A DNA stretch of 64,000 nt from Areca catechu (taxonomy: Eukaryota > Streptophyta > Magnoliopsida > Arecales > Arecaceae), in the NCBI GenBank assembly GCA_021397845.1, contig CM038044.1, positions 43,634,354 to 43,698,353 on the forward strand, read 5' to 3'. The notes under the pieces were generated by a model. It was given only the letters and a program-made list of their open reading frames with translations, did not search any database and was not told the origin of the DNA. Both the position numbers and the translations under genes were made by a program. This document shows positions 44,601 through 56,934 of this stretch, in pieces. Position 1 is the first letter of the stretch. Each line of letters opens with the position of its first letter.

Positions 44601-46152
44601 GGGACAGGATGCATCTAATTACCCCTATGAGGTCTAATTGATCAAAATCCTCCTCATCACCTTCATACTTTTCAATTAAGTTTGGTTCAGCTTCATGGAC
44701 CTCTTCTTCATTCTCATTGGGTTCAGGCTCATCTTCCTCAAACTCCCCTATGTGTAAAGACCTGGTGGGACACTGACTAGCAAAATGACCTACCTTGTTG
44801 CACCTAAAATAGGCATTAGGGTTGGGACTTGGGTTCTCCTGGAAAACTGGTGCCTTACCCTTATCATTCCTAAAAGATGCTGAGTTACTTGAGCTAGCTT
44901 GACTCAGACTTGGGTTAGGACAAGATGGATTAGGGTTGGAATGGGTTGGGTTGGGGTTGGGTCGACTTAGGTTTGGGTTTAGCCGACTTGGGTTGGGGTT
45001 GGGGCGGGTTTGGTTAAAGCTGGGTCAGTTTGGGTAAGCTTGGTTCGGGTTGGGCCTAAAGCTAGGAGTGTTGGACTTAAAGGGTTTTAGGTCTCCTAAC
45101 TACAGGTACTCTCTGGAACCTCTCAAAGTTTTCATCTACCTGATAGGCTTGGTCCATATGTTCAACTCCCCTAAGGTACAACTCCCTTTGGATATCTTCT
45201 TTAAGACCTGCTCTAAACCTAGATAGGGTAACTGACTCAGGTTCATCTAGACTACATCTTAGGGCGCACTCATCAAACTGGGCTATGAATTTCTTTATAG
45301 TTCTGCTCCCTTGTTTTAATCTATGCCATTGATCTAAGAGACACTGCTTATAGTATGGGGAACATATTTGGCCCTAAGCTTTAATTTCATGGCATCCTAG
45401 GTGACAATGGGTGGGTGGCCTCTTTGCGTACCAAGTCGCTCTACTTACTCCCAGTATAACCTAGCTTGATCGGTTAGCTTGAGCTGGACAAATTGATACT
45501 TTTTCTCATCACTCAAGGCATAAAATTTGAAGTACCTCTCCTTGCCTCCTTCCCAGTCTATATAGACCTTTGGATCTAAGTTGCCATCGAAGGTGGATGG
45601 GTCTATCCTGATGCTTCTAAGAATCTTATCATCTTGGTCTTGGTCCTCATGATTGGGTCTCCTGAGGTTAGGTTTATGATATTGATCGTGATGTTGGCTT
45701 CCCCTATGATCAGGCTCCCTAATTTGATCCTAGTTCTAGGGTCTCCTAGGGTTATGTTCTACAAAGGGTTCATGGTTTTGGACTCTCTTAGGGTTATGGG
45801 AGGTGGAAGGGGTGGAGTCAAGGTCAGGTTCAGTGTTAGACTCTTGGGTTCTCTCTGCAGTCCCTAATTGGTTCTCTACTTAGTCCAATCTATTGGTTAG
45901 CTGGTTATTTGTTTGGTTTATTTGATTAATCTAAGCGGTTAATTGAGCAAACTGATTCTGAGATTGGGTGGTCATCTAGTCAAACTAGTTTTGGGTTTGG
46001 GTGTGCATCCTGTTAAACTAGTTTTGGGTTTGGGTGTTTATTTGGGCAAATTGATCAGTTATGGCTTTCATAAGAGTCTCAAACTTGGAATCCATGGCTG
46101 ATCTAGGTTGGGGTGTAGACTTCTAGTATTGGGTTCCTAGTCTAGTGGTCAT
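44601..46152 (-). pseudogene. gag: G5 gag
   Basis: The start is ATG 46152-46150 (MTTRLGTQY then a stop). Gln-rich coiled repeats (MTTQSQNQFAQLT-type) lead to capsid (STFDGNLDPKVYIDWEGGKE, LLDQWHRLKQGSRTIKKFIA, LSRFRAGLKEDIQREL), an Asn/Pro repeat (NPSRLNPNLSRPNPNP, about 44930-45010) and a zinc knuckle YFRCNKVGHFASQC (about 44770-44815) whose first cysteine is tyrosine. An acidic tail follows. Numerous stops mark a dead copy. Unlike G1, G2, G3 and G6 it keeps the knuckle followed by protease. Confidence 0.82.
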
Positions 46153-46719
46153 GCAACAAACAATCAATCAAAGTGGAATGGTGTAGCCAAGCATGCAGAA
46201 AGAAAAAGGTTAGTACAATCTAGGGTTTCCTAGACCTAGAACCAAAACTGAATGGGTCAGCTCAATATACACCCAACTCAACAACTAATCCTTCCTCTGG
46301 CTAGGTAGAGGGCTGGAGTGTGGGAGGCCTCCCCTGCTTTCGTAGGGACCCAATTAAAAATCACAACACCACTTAGATCGTTTGACTCTGGACCCTTAGC
46401 CTTAGACACCAGATTTCAGTAATAGTTGATGAATTGAATGCATTAGTTGGCCCACACAATTCGGACCCGACCTGTTGGTGTCACCTAGCCCTCTAGGCCA
46501 AATTAGGTCTAATTAATTTTAATTAGTATTGGGTTAGAATGTTGGTGGTTGTTTTGGGCCTAGGACAAGTGATGAAATCCTGCCCTGATGTTAGATAGCA
46601 ATTGTCCTTAAGATTAAGTTAAAGAGATGATGGCAATCGATGGTCCTGATGCAATCTAAAATTATCAGAAAATAAAAATATTTTATGCGTGTCTTATGAG
46701 GTGGCAAGTTAAGTTTAGG
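46153..46719 (-). other. G5 leader, PBS lost
   Basis: Non-coding leader between gag and LTR-X. The region that in G7 carries the PBS (61171-61183) is replaced by unrelated AT-rich sequence (about 46655-46719), and the leader hairpin is not recognisable. Only the GACCTGTTGGTGTC box (about 46469) is conserved. Confidence 0.65.
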
Positions 46720-47088
46720 TGACACGGGACACGGATGCGATGCAGTACTAAAGGTAGATTTAAATTTTATGTTAATCGAGAGCAAATGTTCATTAACCTA
46801 ATAGCCTATTAAACAATACGTTAAAAGAATCTATAGCAAGCAACTAAATTCTGGATTACATCACCCGCATGCTTACCTAACAAAATAATTAATTAAATGG
46901 ATCACGATGATAGAGAAACCATCCTAGATTAGGTTCTTACTTTCTAACATCAGATCTAGAGGAAGGGAAAGGGATTTTGAGTTACCGATATGCTTAGAAA
47001 CCTTCTCTGATGAAGATCTAGATCACTGCACTCTAGGGTTGAAGAATTGGACTCTAAACTGATTGCTCCTAGCATCTGGATTCTGATC
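46720..47088 (-). repeat. LTR-X, left part (shared by G5 and G7)
   Basis: It matches 61188-61555 of LTR-Y, starting TGACACGGGACACGGATGCG. It is split at 47088 by G6 and continues at 54179. Total length is 1841 bp against 1842 bp for LTR-Y. It serves as 5' LTR of G5 and 3' LTR of G7 on the minus strand. TGATC at 47084-47088 is the G6 target site. Confidence 0.87.
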
Positions 47089-48817
47089 TGGTGCATGCAC
47101 CAGAATCAGAAAAAGACTTCAGGGTTCCATCTGGATCTCTGATTGATCTTGCCTGAGAAAATTAGGGTTTGTAATAAGGATTGACCTGATCAACCCAATT
47201 TTGAGTCAGTAATTTTGTCATTTCAATTTTTGTTGAGTCATGTTGACTCAGTCCAAGTCCAGGTCCAGGTTGGCGCCATTCCCTTTGCCATAGGGTGCCA
47301 CATTTTTTCTTCCATGGTCCAGCTACAAGTGGGTGCCACACTCCCTGCCACATCTCCATCCAGTGTCTTTGGTCCCCACACCATAAGAAGTAAGTTTCCC
47401 TTTTTCTTGCACCACTTGGGGAAGAAATCCATCAAGATACCTCAATCCAAGGAGGAGCCAACTTCTTTCCAGATAAACCCAAGCCAGGATGGCAAGAAAT
47501 TTTCTTGAAGAGAGGATCAAGGAGGTGCCCCACAATGTTCCATAAAAAATCCAAGTTATAAAAGGGAAGAGAGCATGTCTTGGGGAGAAAATCAAGGAGG
47601 CACCCAAAAGTTTTCTAAAGTGCCAAAGCCATGAAAAGAAGAAGCCTAAACTTGTGGAGCAAGACTAGAAGGTATTCAAAAGAGCCAAACCATGAAGGAA
47701 AAATCCTTGATTCATGGAGAGATACTAGGAGACACCGCCATAACCTGCCATTTGGAACTGATTTTCAAGTTTTCTTGGAGTTTTTGGGCCGCTCACTCAT
47801 GGAAGGAGTCTTGGTTGGCCAAGGGAAGAGAATTTGATGCCTAAAGTATAGATTAGTCCTATTAGTCCCACATGGGAACTTGTATGATTTTGATTTTTCT
47901 TATAGGTCTATATATTAGACCCCTTTTGTAACTTGAACTTATCTTATGAAATCTTATGAATGAAATTCCTTGTTTTTGAGCAAAGTCTTGTTCTTCCGCA
48001 CTTATTCTAAGTGTTGAGCTCCGTGAGGGAGTAAATCCGGGTTCCCTAGGAACCTTGAGGAGGTGTGAGATCTCCAACCCCAAAACCCTAGCTTAGTCCA
48101 CCCATCTCTACTCCACCACCACCAAACCCTAGCCTCTACACCATCTCCAAGGTTCTTCTTCCAAAGGGTGGCCGACCACCAGGACCCCCAGTCCAGCCAC
48201 CTTCAAGTCAGCTACCACTGCTTCAGGATCCATCCAGCAGATCCAGGAGAAGAAGTCCCAAATCCGTAGCCTAGGAGTTCCAGATCAGCTGAAGACCTTC
48301 AGATCCCATCCTTTCTTCTACTCTGGTAACTCTCTTTCCTGAGTCTCTTGTTCCTAACCTTGTTCTTCTTCTCTCCAGGATCCAGGGTTCAAGAAGAGGC
48401 CAACTTTGCCAAGGACCATTATCAGAGGATCCATTGCGAAGATACCTTGACTCCCGGGATCCAATAATCTGCTCGAGAGAGTCTTTTTCCACCAAATGGA
48501 GAGATATCACTGCTAGGTAACAAGAACCTTCCCTTCTTACTTTGTTTGTTTCGTTGAAAACTCAGAGCAAATCCTAGATCTGGGGGTTTCTCAATCCCCA
48601 GCGATCCTACTTCTGAGTTACTCTGATAATCCACTCCTTTTAATTGTGCTTTCTATCATTTCTTAGTTTCTTTCAACATTAGTTTATCTTTCCTTTGAGT
48701 CAAAGCCGACTTCTGAAAATATATATAAAAAAAAAATTACATTAATTTTAATTTGCTACCGCATTCCACATATTCATTCTGCATCATTTTTGGTATCAGA
48801 GCTTTCGTTCTGCATCA
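47089..48817 (+). repeat. G6 5' LTR
   Basis: It begins with the perfect palindrome TGGTGCATGCACCA and ends TTCTGCATCA. A probable TATA region, CTATATATTA, is at 47909-47918. A PBS copy TGGTATCAGAGC at 48791-48802 lies inside the LTR, 31 bp before the true PBS. The antisense frame at 47323-47607 resembles the antisense frames in the G1 LTRs. Confidence 0.9.
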
Positions 48818-49722
48818 TTTATGGTATCAGAGCCCTGTCTAGGGTTCTTGCTTGTTTGATTATTTTTTTCGTTCATTTTTACTTTTGCTGCCTAGAGTAG
48901 ACACCCCTGGCCGTCCGGTCCTAGGAACAAGCGAGACACAAGCCTCCTCCTCCCATTCCATGGGGGTTCCCAGGGCGTGTAGGGGTGCCGCTGGGTTATA
49001 ACTTCTAGGCAGGGATTGTAAACGGGACACACGTTCTGTTTTCTGCCAGTAACTATCCTGTTATTCGGATTATTTCTCCCTGTAGAAAATTCTAAATTAA
49101 GTAATTCTTATTTTTCTGGAACCAGTATAATTGAAAGTAATTTACATAAAATTTTCATGATTTATTAATTTTTGTAGATTTTCTGAGATCAATTTTACTG
49201 CTGTTCTGCTTTTTATTTTCTGCAAGCTGTGTTTTTATTTGAGTGTGCATAAATTGAATCTATCTTAAGGGCATCGAAGTTGCAACATAAGGGGAGGATT
49301 GAGACCCTCTCCTTAGCCCAAAACCACCTCCCGTGAATTCGAACCTAAGCCTTTAATCTTAAAATTAATTAGACCTAATTTGCCCTAGTAGGCTAGGGAC
49401 ACCAACTGGTCGGGTCTAGGCTAGTGTTGAGTCAGTTTGTCTAGTTACTCTGTGTGTGCTTTGTACTCCGTGTCTAGAACGGTGGTTCAGGGACTATGTC
49501 TCGAAGGGCTTGTGTGCTGGTCTACCTACCTGGCTAATCACTGATTGGTGTCTAGGATTTGGCAATTAGGGACCTAACACTCCCCTTACACCTGCCTGGC
49601 TGAGTCCCGAGTTACTACAGGCTAGCTTGCCACTCTGATTGAGCATCTAGTTTGGGCTCTAGGTCTAGTTAGCTCGTAGTCGTTTCAGTCGAGTCTCATT
49701 TGGTGTGCTTGCTTGCATCATC
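48818..49722 (+). promoter_or_regulatory. G6 PBS and leader
   Basis: PBS TGGTATCAGAGCC at 48822-48834. The leader contains the GACACCAACTGGTCGGGTCT box (49399 on) and the hairpin CTAATCACTGATTGG at 49534-49548, matching the G1 leader in the opposite orientation. No gene lies between the LTR and the gag ATG at 49723. Confidence 0.65.
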
Positions 49723-51543
49723 ATGTCCACCCGGAACGGAGTACCCTACCAACCTGATCAAACCCAACCTGATTTAGAGGCCATGATTAGAACTCTTACC
49801 GAAAGTATGACTAAATTGAGTCAGGATATGAATGAAGATTTTGCCTAGTTTAGAGATAGAGCCCAGGGACTTGAGAAACGTAGACATCAAAATTGGACCC
49901 CTGATCCAAAATTTAATAGGCCCCAACCTCACCCATGCCAGGAGCCTAGGAGGACCTTATACCATGATCCTGAGTTTAGCCCTAGGAGCCTATACCCATA
50001 CTTGGTTGACTCAGAGAATGGACCCGTTAGGAACACCGAACCTTATGCACCCACTTTTGATGGAAGATAAGAGACATATATTAAGTGGGAAGAACAAATG
50101 GATCGGTATTTTGAGTGCACTAACATATCGGAATTAGGACAAGTTAGGTTGGCCAAAACCAAGTTCACCAAACATGCTAGGTCGCATTGGTATGCTATTG
50201 CGCGTGAGTGTTATCAAAGAAAAGAGAAAATATATACTTGGAGAGATATGAGAAGTAAGTTGAGAGATAGGTACCTAGGTAGATCCTATGAGAAAAGACT
50301 TTTAGACCAATGGTACCGATTGCAACAAGGTAATAGGCCTGTGTCTAAATATATCGAGGACTTCCAGTGGTATGACATGAAATGCAATACCATTGAGACA
50401 AAAGCTCAGATCACATCGAGGTTTAGGGTTGGGTTACACTCAGACATTTATAGGAAGCTATGCCTTAAAAAGACCAATAAGTTAGATCGAGCCTACCAAG
50501 AAGCCTAAGACTATGAGTGGTCTTTAAGATATAACCAATCAAGTACTTTGGACTTAAAGCCAACCTCTACCAACTTGAGTCAAGTTCCGATTGATCCGAC
50601 ACCCGTAGTGAACCAGACTTTTGTTTGTCAATTCCCACTTGTGTCACCTCTTGACCAGAAGGATAACACTGAGAAGGAGTTAGGCATGGCCATCCCAAAA
50701 TTAGTTGACCTGACTAGAGCCGTACTTAAAGAGGAATCAAAGGAGAATAGATTAGAACCTTTCAGTGAGATTGAGGAAGAAATATATGAGCCTGACATAA
50801 GTTTGATAGATGAATATGAAGAAGAAGAATTTGAGGATATCTCTCCCGATAATTCAATTAACCAACTCCTACCTGATGGGGTTATTTAGGGGACCCCTGC
50901 CACTCAAGGAATTCAGGAGCTAACCCTAAGAGAAGACCCTTTTGAGGAAGTTCAGGAAGAGAAAATTGCATCCAATGAGAGTTTAAGTGAGAATACCCCT
51001 GAACTCATTGAGGAATCCAAAGAAGACACCCCTGAGTCAAATCTGGTAGAGAAGTGTGAAGAAGGAAGGGGTTCACAAGAATTGCCCATTGAGAAGGTCC
51101 AAGAACAAGAAAAAGACAGTAGCTTAGAAGACTTTCTAGATAAACATTCCAAAGACCTTTCTGATAACCTTCCACCTTTTAGGAGCACCCAGCCTACCCT
51201 AGAACTTGCACTTGTAGACCCTCCTAGAGCAAATCATGAGGTTTGGATGAGTGCACCTATAAAACAATGTCCTCATTTTAAGGTCATCTTGAATAACCAA
51301 GGTATGTTTCTTGTTTCCTATAAGCCACCTCAAAACTCTGATTCTTATTTCCTACCCTTCCCTGAATCTTCTCATGTTTCTAGAGCTATGGGATTACACT
51401 TTACTGAGATTTCTAGGTTGCAAGACTCCTTAGAACCTATTAGGTATGCCACCTACTTTTGGAAGACCTTATGGCACCTACTAGGCACCCATGATAAGTT
51501 TTCATGCTCTGCATACCATCCTCCGACCCAAGGTCAAACCTAG
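49723..51543 (+). pseudogene. gag: G6 gag fused to acidic linker and integrase scrap
   Basis: The start is ATG 49723 (MSTRNGVPYQPDQTQ). Capsid region 50020-50500 (PTFDGR, stop, ETYIKWEEQMDRYFECTNIS; RDRYLGRSYEKRLLDQWYRL), acidic linker 50755-51180 (YEPDISLIDEYEEEEFEDIS), conserved module FKVILNNQGMF and NSDSYFLPFPESS (51277-51370), and integrase scrap YATYFWKTLWHLLGTHDKFS to TQGQT then a stop at 51541. Stops at about 49846, 50068, 50506 and 50887 break the frame. The stop found at 5469-5471 in G1 is a Gln codon here, so the copies decayed independently. Confidence 0.85.
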
Positions 51544-51599
51544 AGAGCCTTAGTTTGTTAGGTTTAGACCTAGGGTTCCTTTGAATAAAGTCCATTCTT

Positions 51600-52492
51600 T
51601 AGGAATGCATCGTCAGTCGAGTTTAGGACATGGACTCAGATTTTGGTTGAGTGAGAATACCAGGAATTGGGATTTGTATTTACCCAGGGCTGAATTTGCA
51701 TAAAATGACTCGGTCAATAGGTCTATAGGTAAAAGCCCTTTTGAGATTGTTCATGAGTACAAGCCTCACACACCACTTGACCTAGTTCCTTTGCCAGTCC
51801 ACACACGAGTCTCCGAGTCTGCTGAAGACTTTGCACAGCATGTAAAGAACTTGCATAAAGAAATTCATGCCAAAATAACTTTAAGTAATGAAACTTATAA
51901 GAAGTTGGCTGATTCTCAAAGGCGAGTCAAAACTTTTGTTGAGGGAGACTATGTAATGATTAGGTTAAGGCCTGAGCGGTTTCCTCCTAGAACCGTTAGA
52001 AAGCTACATGCTAGAGGAGCTGGACCATTTAGAGTGATGAAGAGAGTGGGACCCAATGCCTATGTGCTTGAGTTGCCTCCAGAGCTAGGCATTAGCTCCA
52101 CTTTCAACATTACAGACCTAGTAGAGTACAGGGAGCTAGCTGTGATTCCCAGTGAGCCTTTTGAACCTAATCCTGTTATTGAGAGTGATCCCGACCTTGT
52201 GTGTCCACCAACAAACTGGCCTGTGAGGAAAGAGCAGATTGAAAAGATCCTGGATGATCAGGTTATCTCTACTCGTAATCGAGGATACCAAAGATACCTG
52301 GTCCGCTGGCAAGGAAGGCTAGATTCTGATGACTCTTGGATCTCCCGAGAAGAATTACAAGAATTGGACCCAGACCTCTTGGAGAGATACCAGAGCCAGC
52401 TTGATCCATACTCGACAGGGTCGAGTTCCTCCCACCCCGGGAGAATTGGTGCGGGCACCAGAATCAGAAGAAGACTTCAGGGTTCCATCTAG
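51600..52492 (+). pseudogene. pol: G6 integrase C-terminus and chromodomain (233 codons open)
   Basis: An open stretch from 51791 reads the integrase C-terminal domain (NLHKEIHAKITLSNETYKKL; MIRLRPERFPPRTVRKLHAR; AYVLELPPELGISSTFNITD) and an intact-looking chromodomain (QIEKILDDQVISTRNRGYQR, YLVRWQGRLDSDDSWISREE) ending SSSSHPGRIGAGTRIRRR. It crosses the polypurine CCCGGGAGAA and stops at 52492, 46 bp inside the LTR. Upstream to 51600 the frame is broken. This is the best preserved chromodomain of the non-autonomous group. Confidence 0.85.
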
Positions 52493-54173
52493 ATCTCTGA
52501 TTGACCTTGCCCGAGAAAATTAGGATTTGTAATAAGGATTGACCTGATCAACCCAATTTTGAGTCTGTAATTTTGTCATTTCAATTTTTGTTGAGTCATG
52601 TTGACTCAGTCCAAGTCCAGGTCCAGGTTGGCTTCATTCCCTTTGCCATAGGGTGCCACATTTTTTCTTCCATGGTCCAGCTACAAGTGGGTGCCACACT
52701 CCCTGCCACATCTCCATCCAGTGTCTTTGGTCCCCACACCATAAGAAGTAAGTTCCCCTTTTTCTTGCACCACTTGGGGGAGAAATCCATCAAGATAACT
52801 CAATCCAAGGAGTAGCCAACTTCTTTCCAGATAAACCCAAGCCAGGATGGCAAGAAATTTTCTTGAAGAGAGGATCAAGGAGGTGCCCCACAATGTTCCA
52901 TAAAAAATCCAAGTTATAAAAGGGAAGAGAGCATGTCTTGGGGAGAAAATCAAGGAGGCACCCAAAAGTTTCCTAAAGTGCCAAAGCCATGAAAAGAAGA
53001 AGCCTAAACTTGTGGAGCAAGACTAGGAGGTGTCCAAAAGAGCCAAACCATGAAGGGAAAATCCTTAATTTATGGAGAGATACTAGGAGACATCCCCATA
53101 ACCTGCCATTTGGAGCTGATTTTCAAGTTTTCTTGGAGTTTTTGGGCCGCTCACTCATGGAAGGAGTCTTGGTTGGCCAAGGGAAGAGAATTTGATGCCT
53201 AAAGTGTAGATTAGTCCTATTAGTCCCACATGGAAACTTGTATGATTTTGATTTTTCTTATAGGTCTATATATTATACCCTTTTGTAACTTGAACTTATC
53301 TTATGAAATCTTATGAATGAAATCTCTTGTTTTTGAGCAAAATCTTGTTCTTCCACATTTATTCTAAGTGTTGAGCTCCATGAGTGAGTAAATCCGAGTT
53401 CCCTAGGAACCTTGAGGAGGTGTGAGATCTCCAACCCCAAAATCCTAGCTTAGTCCACCCATCTCTACTCCACCACCACCAAACCCTAGCCTCTACACCA
53501 TCTCCAAGGTTCTTCTTCCAAAGGGTGGCTGACCTCCAGGACCCCCAGTCTAGCCACCTTCAAGTCAGCTACCACTGCTTCAGAGTCCATCCAGCAGATC
53601 TAGGAGAAGAAGTCACAAATCCGTAGCCTAGGAGTTCCAGATCAGCTGAAGACCTTCAGATCCCATCCTTTCTTCTACTCTGGTAACTCTCTTCCCTGAG
53701 TCTCTTGTTCCTAACCTTGTTCTTCTTCTCTCCAGGATCCAGGGTTCAAGAAGAGGCCAACTTTGCCAAGGACCATTATCAGAGGATCTATTACGAAGAT
53801 ACCTTGACTCCCGGGATCCAATAATCTGCTCGAGAGAGTCTTTTTCCACCAAATAGAGAGATATCACTGCTAGGTAACAAGAACCTTCCCTTCTCACTTT
53901 ATCTGTTTCATTGAAAACTCAGAGCAAACCCTATATCTAGGGGTTTCTCAATCCCCAGCGATCCTACTTCTGAGTTACTCTGATAATCCACTCCTTTTAA
54001 TTATGCTTTCTGTCATTTCTTAGTTTTTTTCAACATTAGTTTATCTTTCCTTTGAGTCAAAGCCGACTTCTAAAAATATATATATAAAAAAAATACATTA
54101 ATTTTAGTTTGCTTCCGCATTCCATATATTCATTCTGCATCATTTTTGGTATCAGAGTTTTTGTCCTGCATCA
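52447..54173 (+). repeat. G6 3' LTR
   Basis: Begins TGGTGCGGGCACCAG and ends CTGCATCA. It matches 47089-48817 with scattered changes. The embedded PBS copy is at 54147-54157. The antisense frame at 52681-52965 corresponds to 47323-47607. Confidence 0.9.
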
Positions 54174-54178
54174 CGATC

Positions 54179-55650
54179 GAACTGATTCCAAAGCATGGAC
54201 ACCGATCTTCAGAGTCGGATCTCAAAAGAACCTGCCAAAAAAATACCAAAAAATAGTAATTAAACATTGGTAATCAAAAGCTAGAAGGAAGGTTGGCACC
54301 AAAGTTGTTGGTCCTCCCAGGGATCTTCTTCTTTGGTTGGCTTCTAGGATCTCTTCAAAGCATTGGATGAAGGCCTTGAAGAGACTTAGGGATCAGATCT
54401 GATGGAGGGATTGGAAGGATAAACAGGGTGTCGCACCCCGGTAGAACTTGGACGTCGCACCCAAGTGTTCTAGGCATCACACCTAGCACCTATCAGCCGT
54501 CGCAGCTAGAAAGGAATTGGAAGAAGAACTCGGCAGAGTTTCATTTCATTTCATCAAATATTCATTAATTACAAGGGGGGAGGTGTAGGGGTATTTATAG
54601 AACCCTAACCAGAGAAGTGAGGGACTCAAATACAAGAGTTTCATTACAACTCTAGACTTCAAGTTTACATTGCCTGGACTCTTGCTAGATGAAAAAAAAT
54701 GGACTCCTATCCATAGTTGGCGCCAAGATGAGACTTTGATGGAGGGTCATGATCGCTTCTGGATTGGTCATGATGATTGGACTCCAGTGTCTTGATAATG
54801 TATTCTTCTAGAGTTGCCTAGACTCTTCAGTCTGGATTGGAGAGAACTCTAGAGTCCTGCTGAAATTCTAGAATCCTTGAAGCTTGAATAGTTAGTAGCT
54901 TATTTGAATGGAATGCTAGGAACCCTTGGACCTCCAACACTAGGTGAGAAAAAATTTCCAAACTCCTTTGAATGCTTGGCCGACTTCTCACTTTGGCGTG
55001 AAATATTATGAGCAGAAGGGCGCCATCTAGGAGAAGTCCTTCACAATTACTACTCTTAAAAATTTTGTGCGTCTTTCTTCATGGGCCGACCAAAAGAAAT
55101 TGTCTTAATGAGTGTAGCTTGTCCAAATTTAAGTGGTAGGCCATGTGTCATTGTCCCCCTGGTGACGTGACAATAGTAATCCTGAAATCATGCAAAGTTG
55201 ACATGTAAAATAGGCTAGCATATGACAAGAGCTTGTGCTAGCACATGGGTCACATGGGCTTGTCTTGAACTAGCACATGGGTCTTGATTTGAGTCACATG
55301 GGTATTATAATTGGTCTCTCCTGTAATACAAGACTCAACAACTAATTTTTACAGGACTCAATAAATAACTAAAGTCTTATTTGATCAATTGGAACCTAAT
55401 TTGATCAAAAGGGTAAGACATGTAAATACGTAGTTCAACTTGGTAAAAGGGGTTTAGCCTAAAAGACTAAATAAATAAAACCCTAATTCCAGTTGGTAAA
55501 AGGGGCTAACCCTAACTAATCCAAAATAACAAAAATTAAAATAAATTATTTACATGGATAAAATGGTTGGATCCAGGGTTTCATTCATAGGTGATCCATA
55601 AGGATGTGGGTTCAACCTGTTGATATTTTCGAGCCCTGGTGTCCTCACCA
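54179..55650 (-). repeat. LTR-X, right part
   Basis: This continues LTR-X after G6 and matches 61558-63029. A minus-strand TATA box CTATAAATAC lies at 54591-54600. It ends CCTGGTGTCCTCACCA at 55650, which on the minus strand is the LTR start TGGTGAGGACACCAGG beside the G7 polypurine region. Confidence 0.88.
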
Positions 55651-56921
55651 ATTCTCCCCAGGTGGGAGGAACTTGACTCCATCGAGTAAGGGTTAGACTG
55701 GCTCAAGTACTTCTCTAGCAAGTCTAGGGCGATCTTCTGCAGATCCTCCCGAGTTATCCAAGTGTCATAAGACTTGGGATGTCCTTGCCAACGAACCAAG
55801 TATCGCTGGTAGTCCTTATTCTGGGTAACAATCATTTTATCATCCAGAATTCGTTCAACCCTATCTCTCTGATTTGTGGATTTGGCTATTAGACACTCAT
55901 GGGTTGGTTCGCTCTCAAGAACAGGATCAGGCCCAAAAGGCTCACTAGGTAGCAACATTGACTCCCTATACTCTACAAGATCTGACATGTTGAAAGTTGG
56001 ACTTATATCCAAATCTAAAGGTAGGTCTATCTCATAGGCATTAGGTCCAAACTTATCAATTATTTTATAAGGTCCCGCACTCTGGGCATGTAACTTTTTG
56101 ACAGTTCCAGATGGAAATCGTTCAGGCCTGAGCCTGATCATAACTTGGTCCCCTACTTTAAACTCTTTGAACCTTTTGCTTAAATTAGCCATTCGTGCAT
56201 ATGAATCATTGCTCTCTTTAATTTTCTTATTTATTTCTTGATGCAAGTTCTTTATATGCTGTGCAAAAGACTCAACTGACTCATATAAACATGCATGAAT
56301 AGGTAAGGGAATCAGATCTAATGGCTTCCTAGGCTTGTATCCATGAACGATTTCAAATGGGCTCTTCCCTGTAGATTTGTTGATTGAGTTATTATAAGCA
56401 AACTCTACTCTCGATAACAATAAATCCTAATTAGCAGTATTTTCTCCTACTAGACTCCTCAACAGGTTCCCTAAACTCCGATTTACTACCTCAGTTTGGC
56501 CACCTGTTTGGGGGTGGTAGGCAATAGAATACTTTAATTTGATTCCTAGCATATGCCATAAGGTTTTCCAAAAGTAGTTAGTAAACCTAACGTCTCGGTC
56601 TGACACAATGGTCTTAGGCAATCCATGTAACCTAACCACTTCGTTCAAGAATAATTTGGCCACTCTAGACGCATCAAAAGTTTGGGAACATGGGATGAAA
56701 TGGGCCATCTTAGAAAACCTATCTACTACCTTGAAGATAGAATCATGTTTCCTAACAGTTTTAGGTAATCCTAAGACAAAGTCCATACTCAAGTCTTGCC
56801 ATGGGCAATCTGGGACGGGGAGTAGGGTATATAGTCCAGTGTTCTGTCTAGGTTGCTTAGCTACAGCACAAGTCTTACACTGGGCTACCACTTTGGCAAC
56901 ATTTTTCTTTAGACTTGCCAA
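55581..56921 (-). pseudogene. pol: G7 integrase and chromodomain
   Basis: On the minus strand, 56921-56427: zinc-binding CKTCAVAK, first catalytic Asp in SMDFVLGLPKT, second in VSDRDVRFTNYFWKTLWHML, Glu in GGQTEVVNRSLG, giving a complete DDE triad. Then a single stop (TAG at about 56424-56426; G8 has TGG, NWDLLL) and 56420-55581: SPFEIVHGYKPRKPLDLIPL, the barrel (MIRLRPERFPSGTVKKLHAQ), and chromodomain (RVERILDDKMIVTQNKDYQR, YLVRWQGHPKSYDTW). The frame stops 70 bp inside LTR-X. Apart from the TAG this integrase looks close to intact. Confidence 0.9.
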
Positions 56922-56934
56922 TAAAACTGATCCT

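Larger units (their letters stand above)
47089..54173 (+). mobile_element. G6: non-autonomous chromovirus-type element, plus strand
   Basis: LTRs are 47089-48817 (1729 bp) and 52447-54173 (1727 bp). Flanking target copies TGATC (47084-47088) and CGATC (54174-54178) differ by one transition. The interior (3.6 kb) has PBS, leader hairpin, gag-linker frame, integrase scrap and chromodomain, in the same order and with high similarity to G1, but on the opposite strand. Protease, RT and RNase H are absent. Its gag has five or so stops, so it no longer codes for a full product. Confidence 0.92.
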
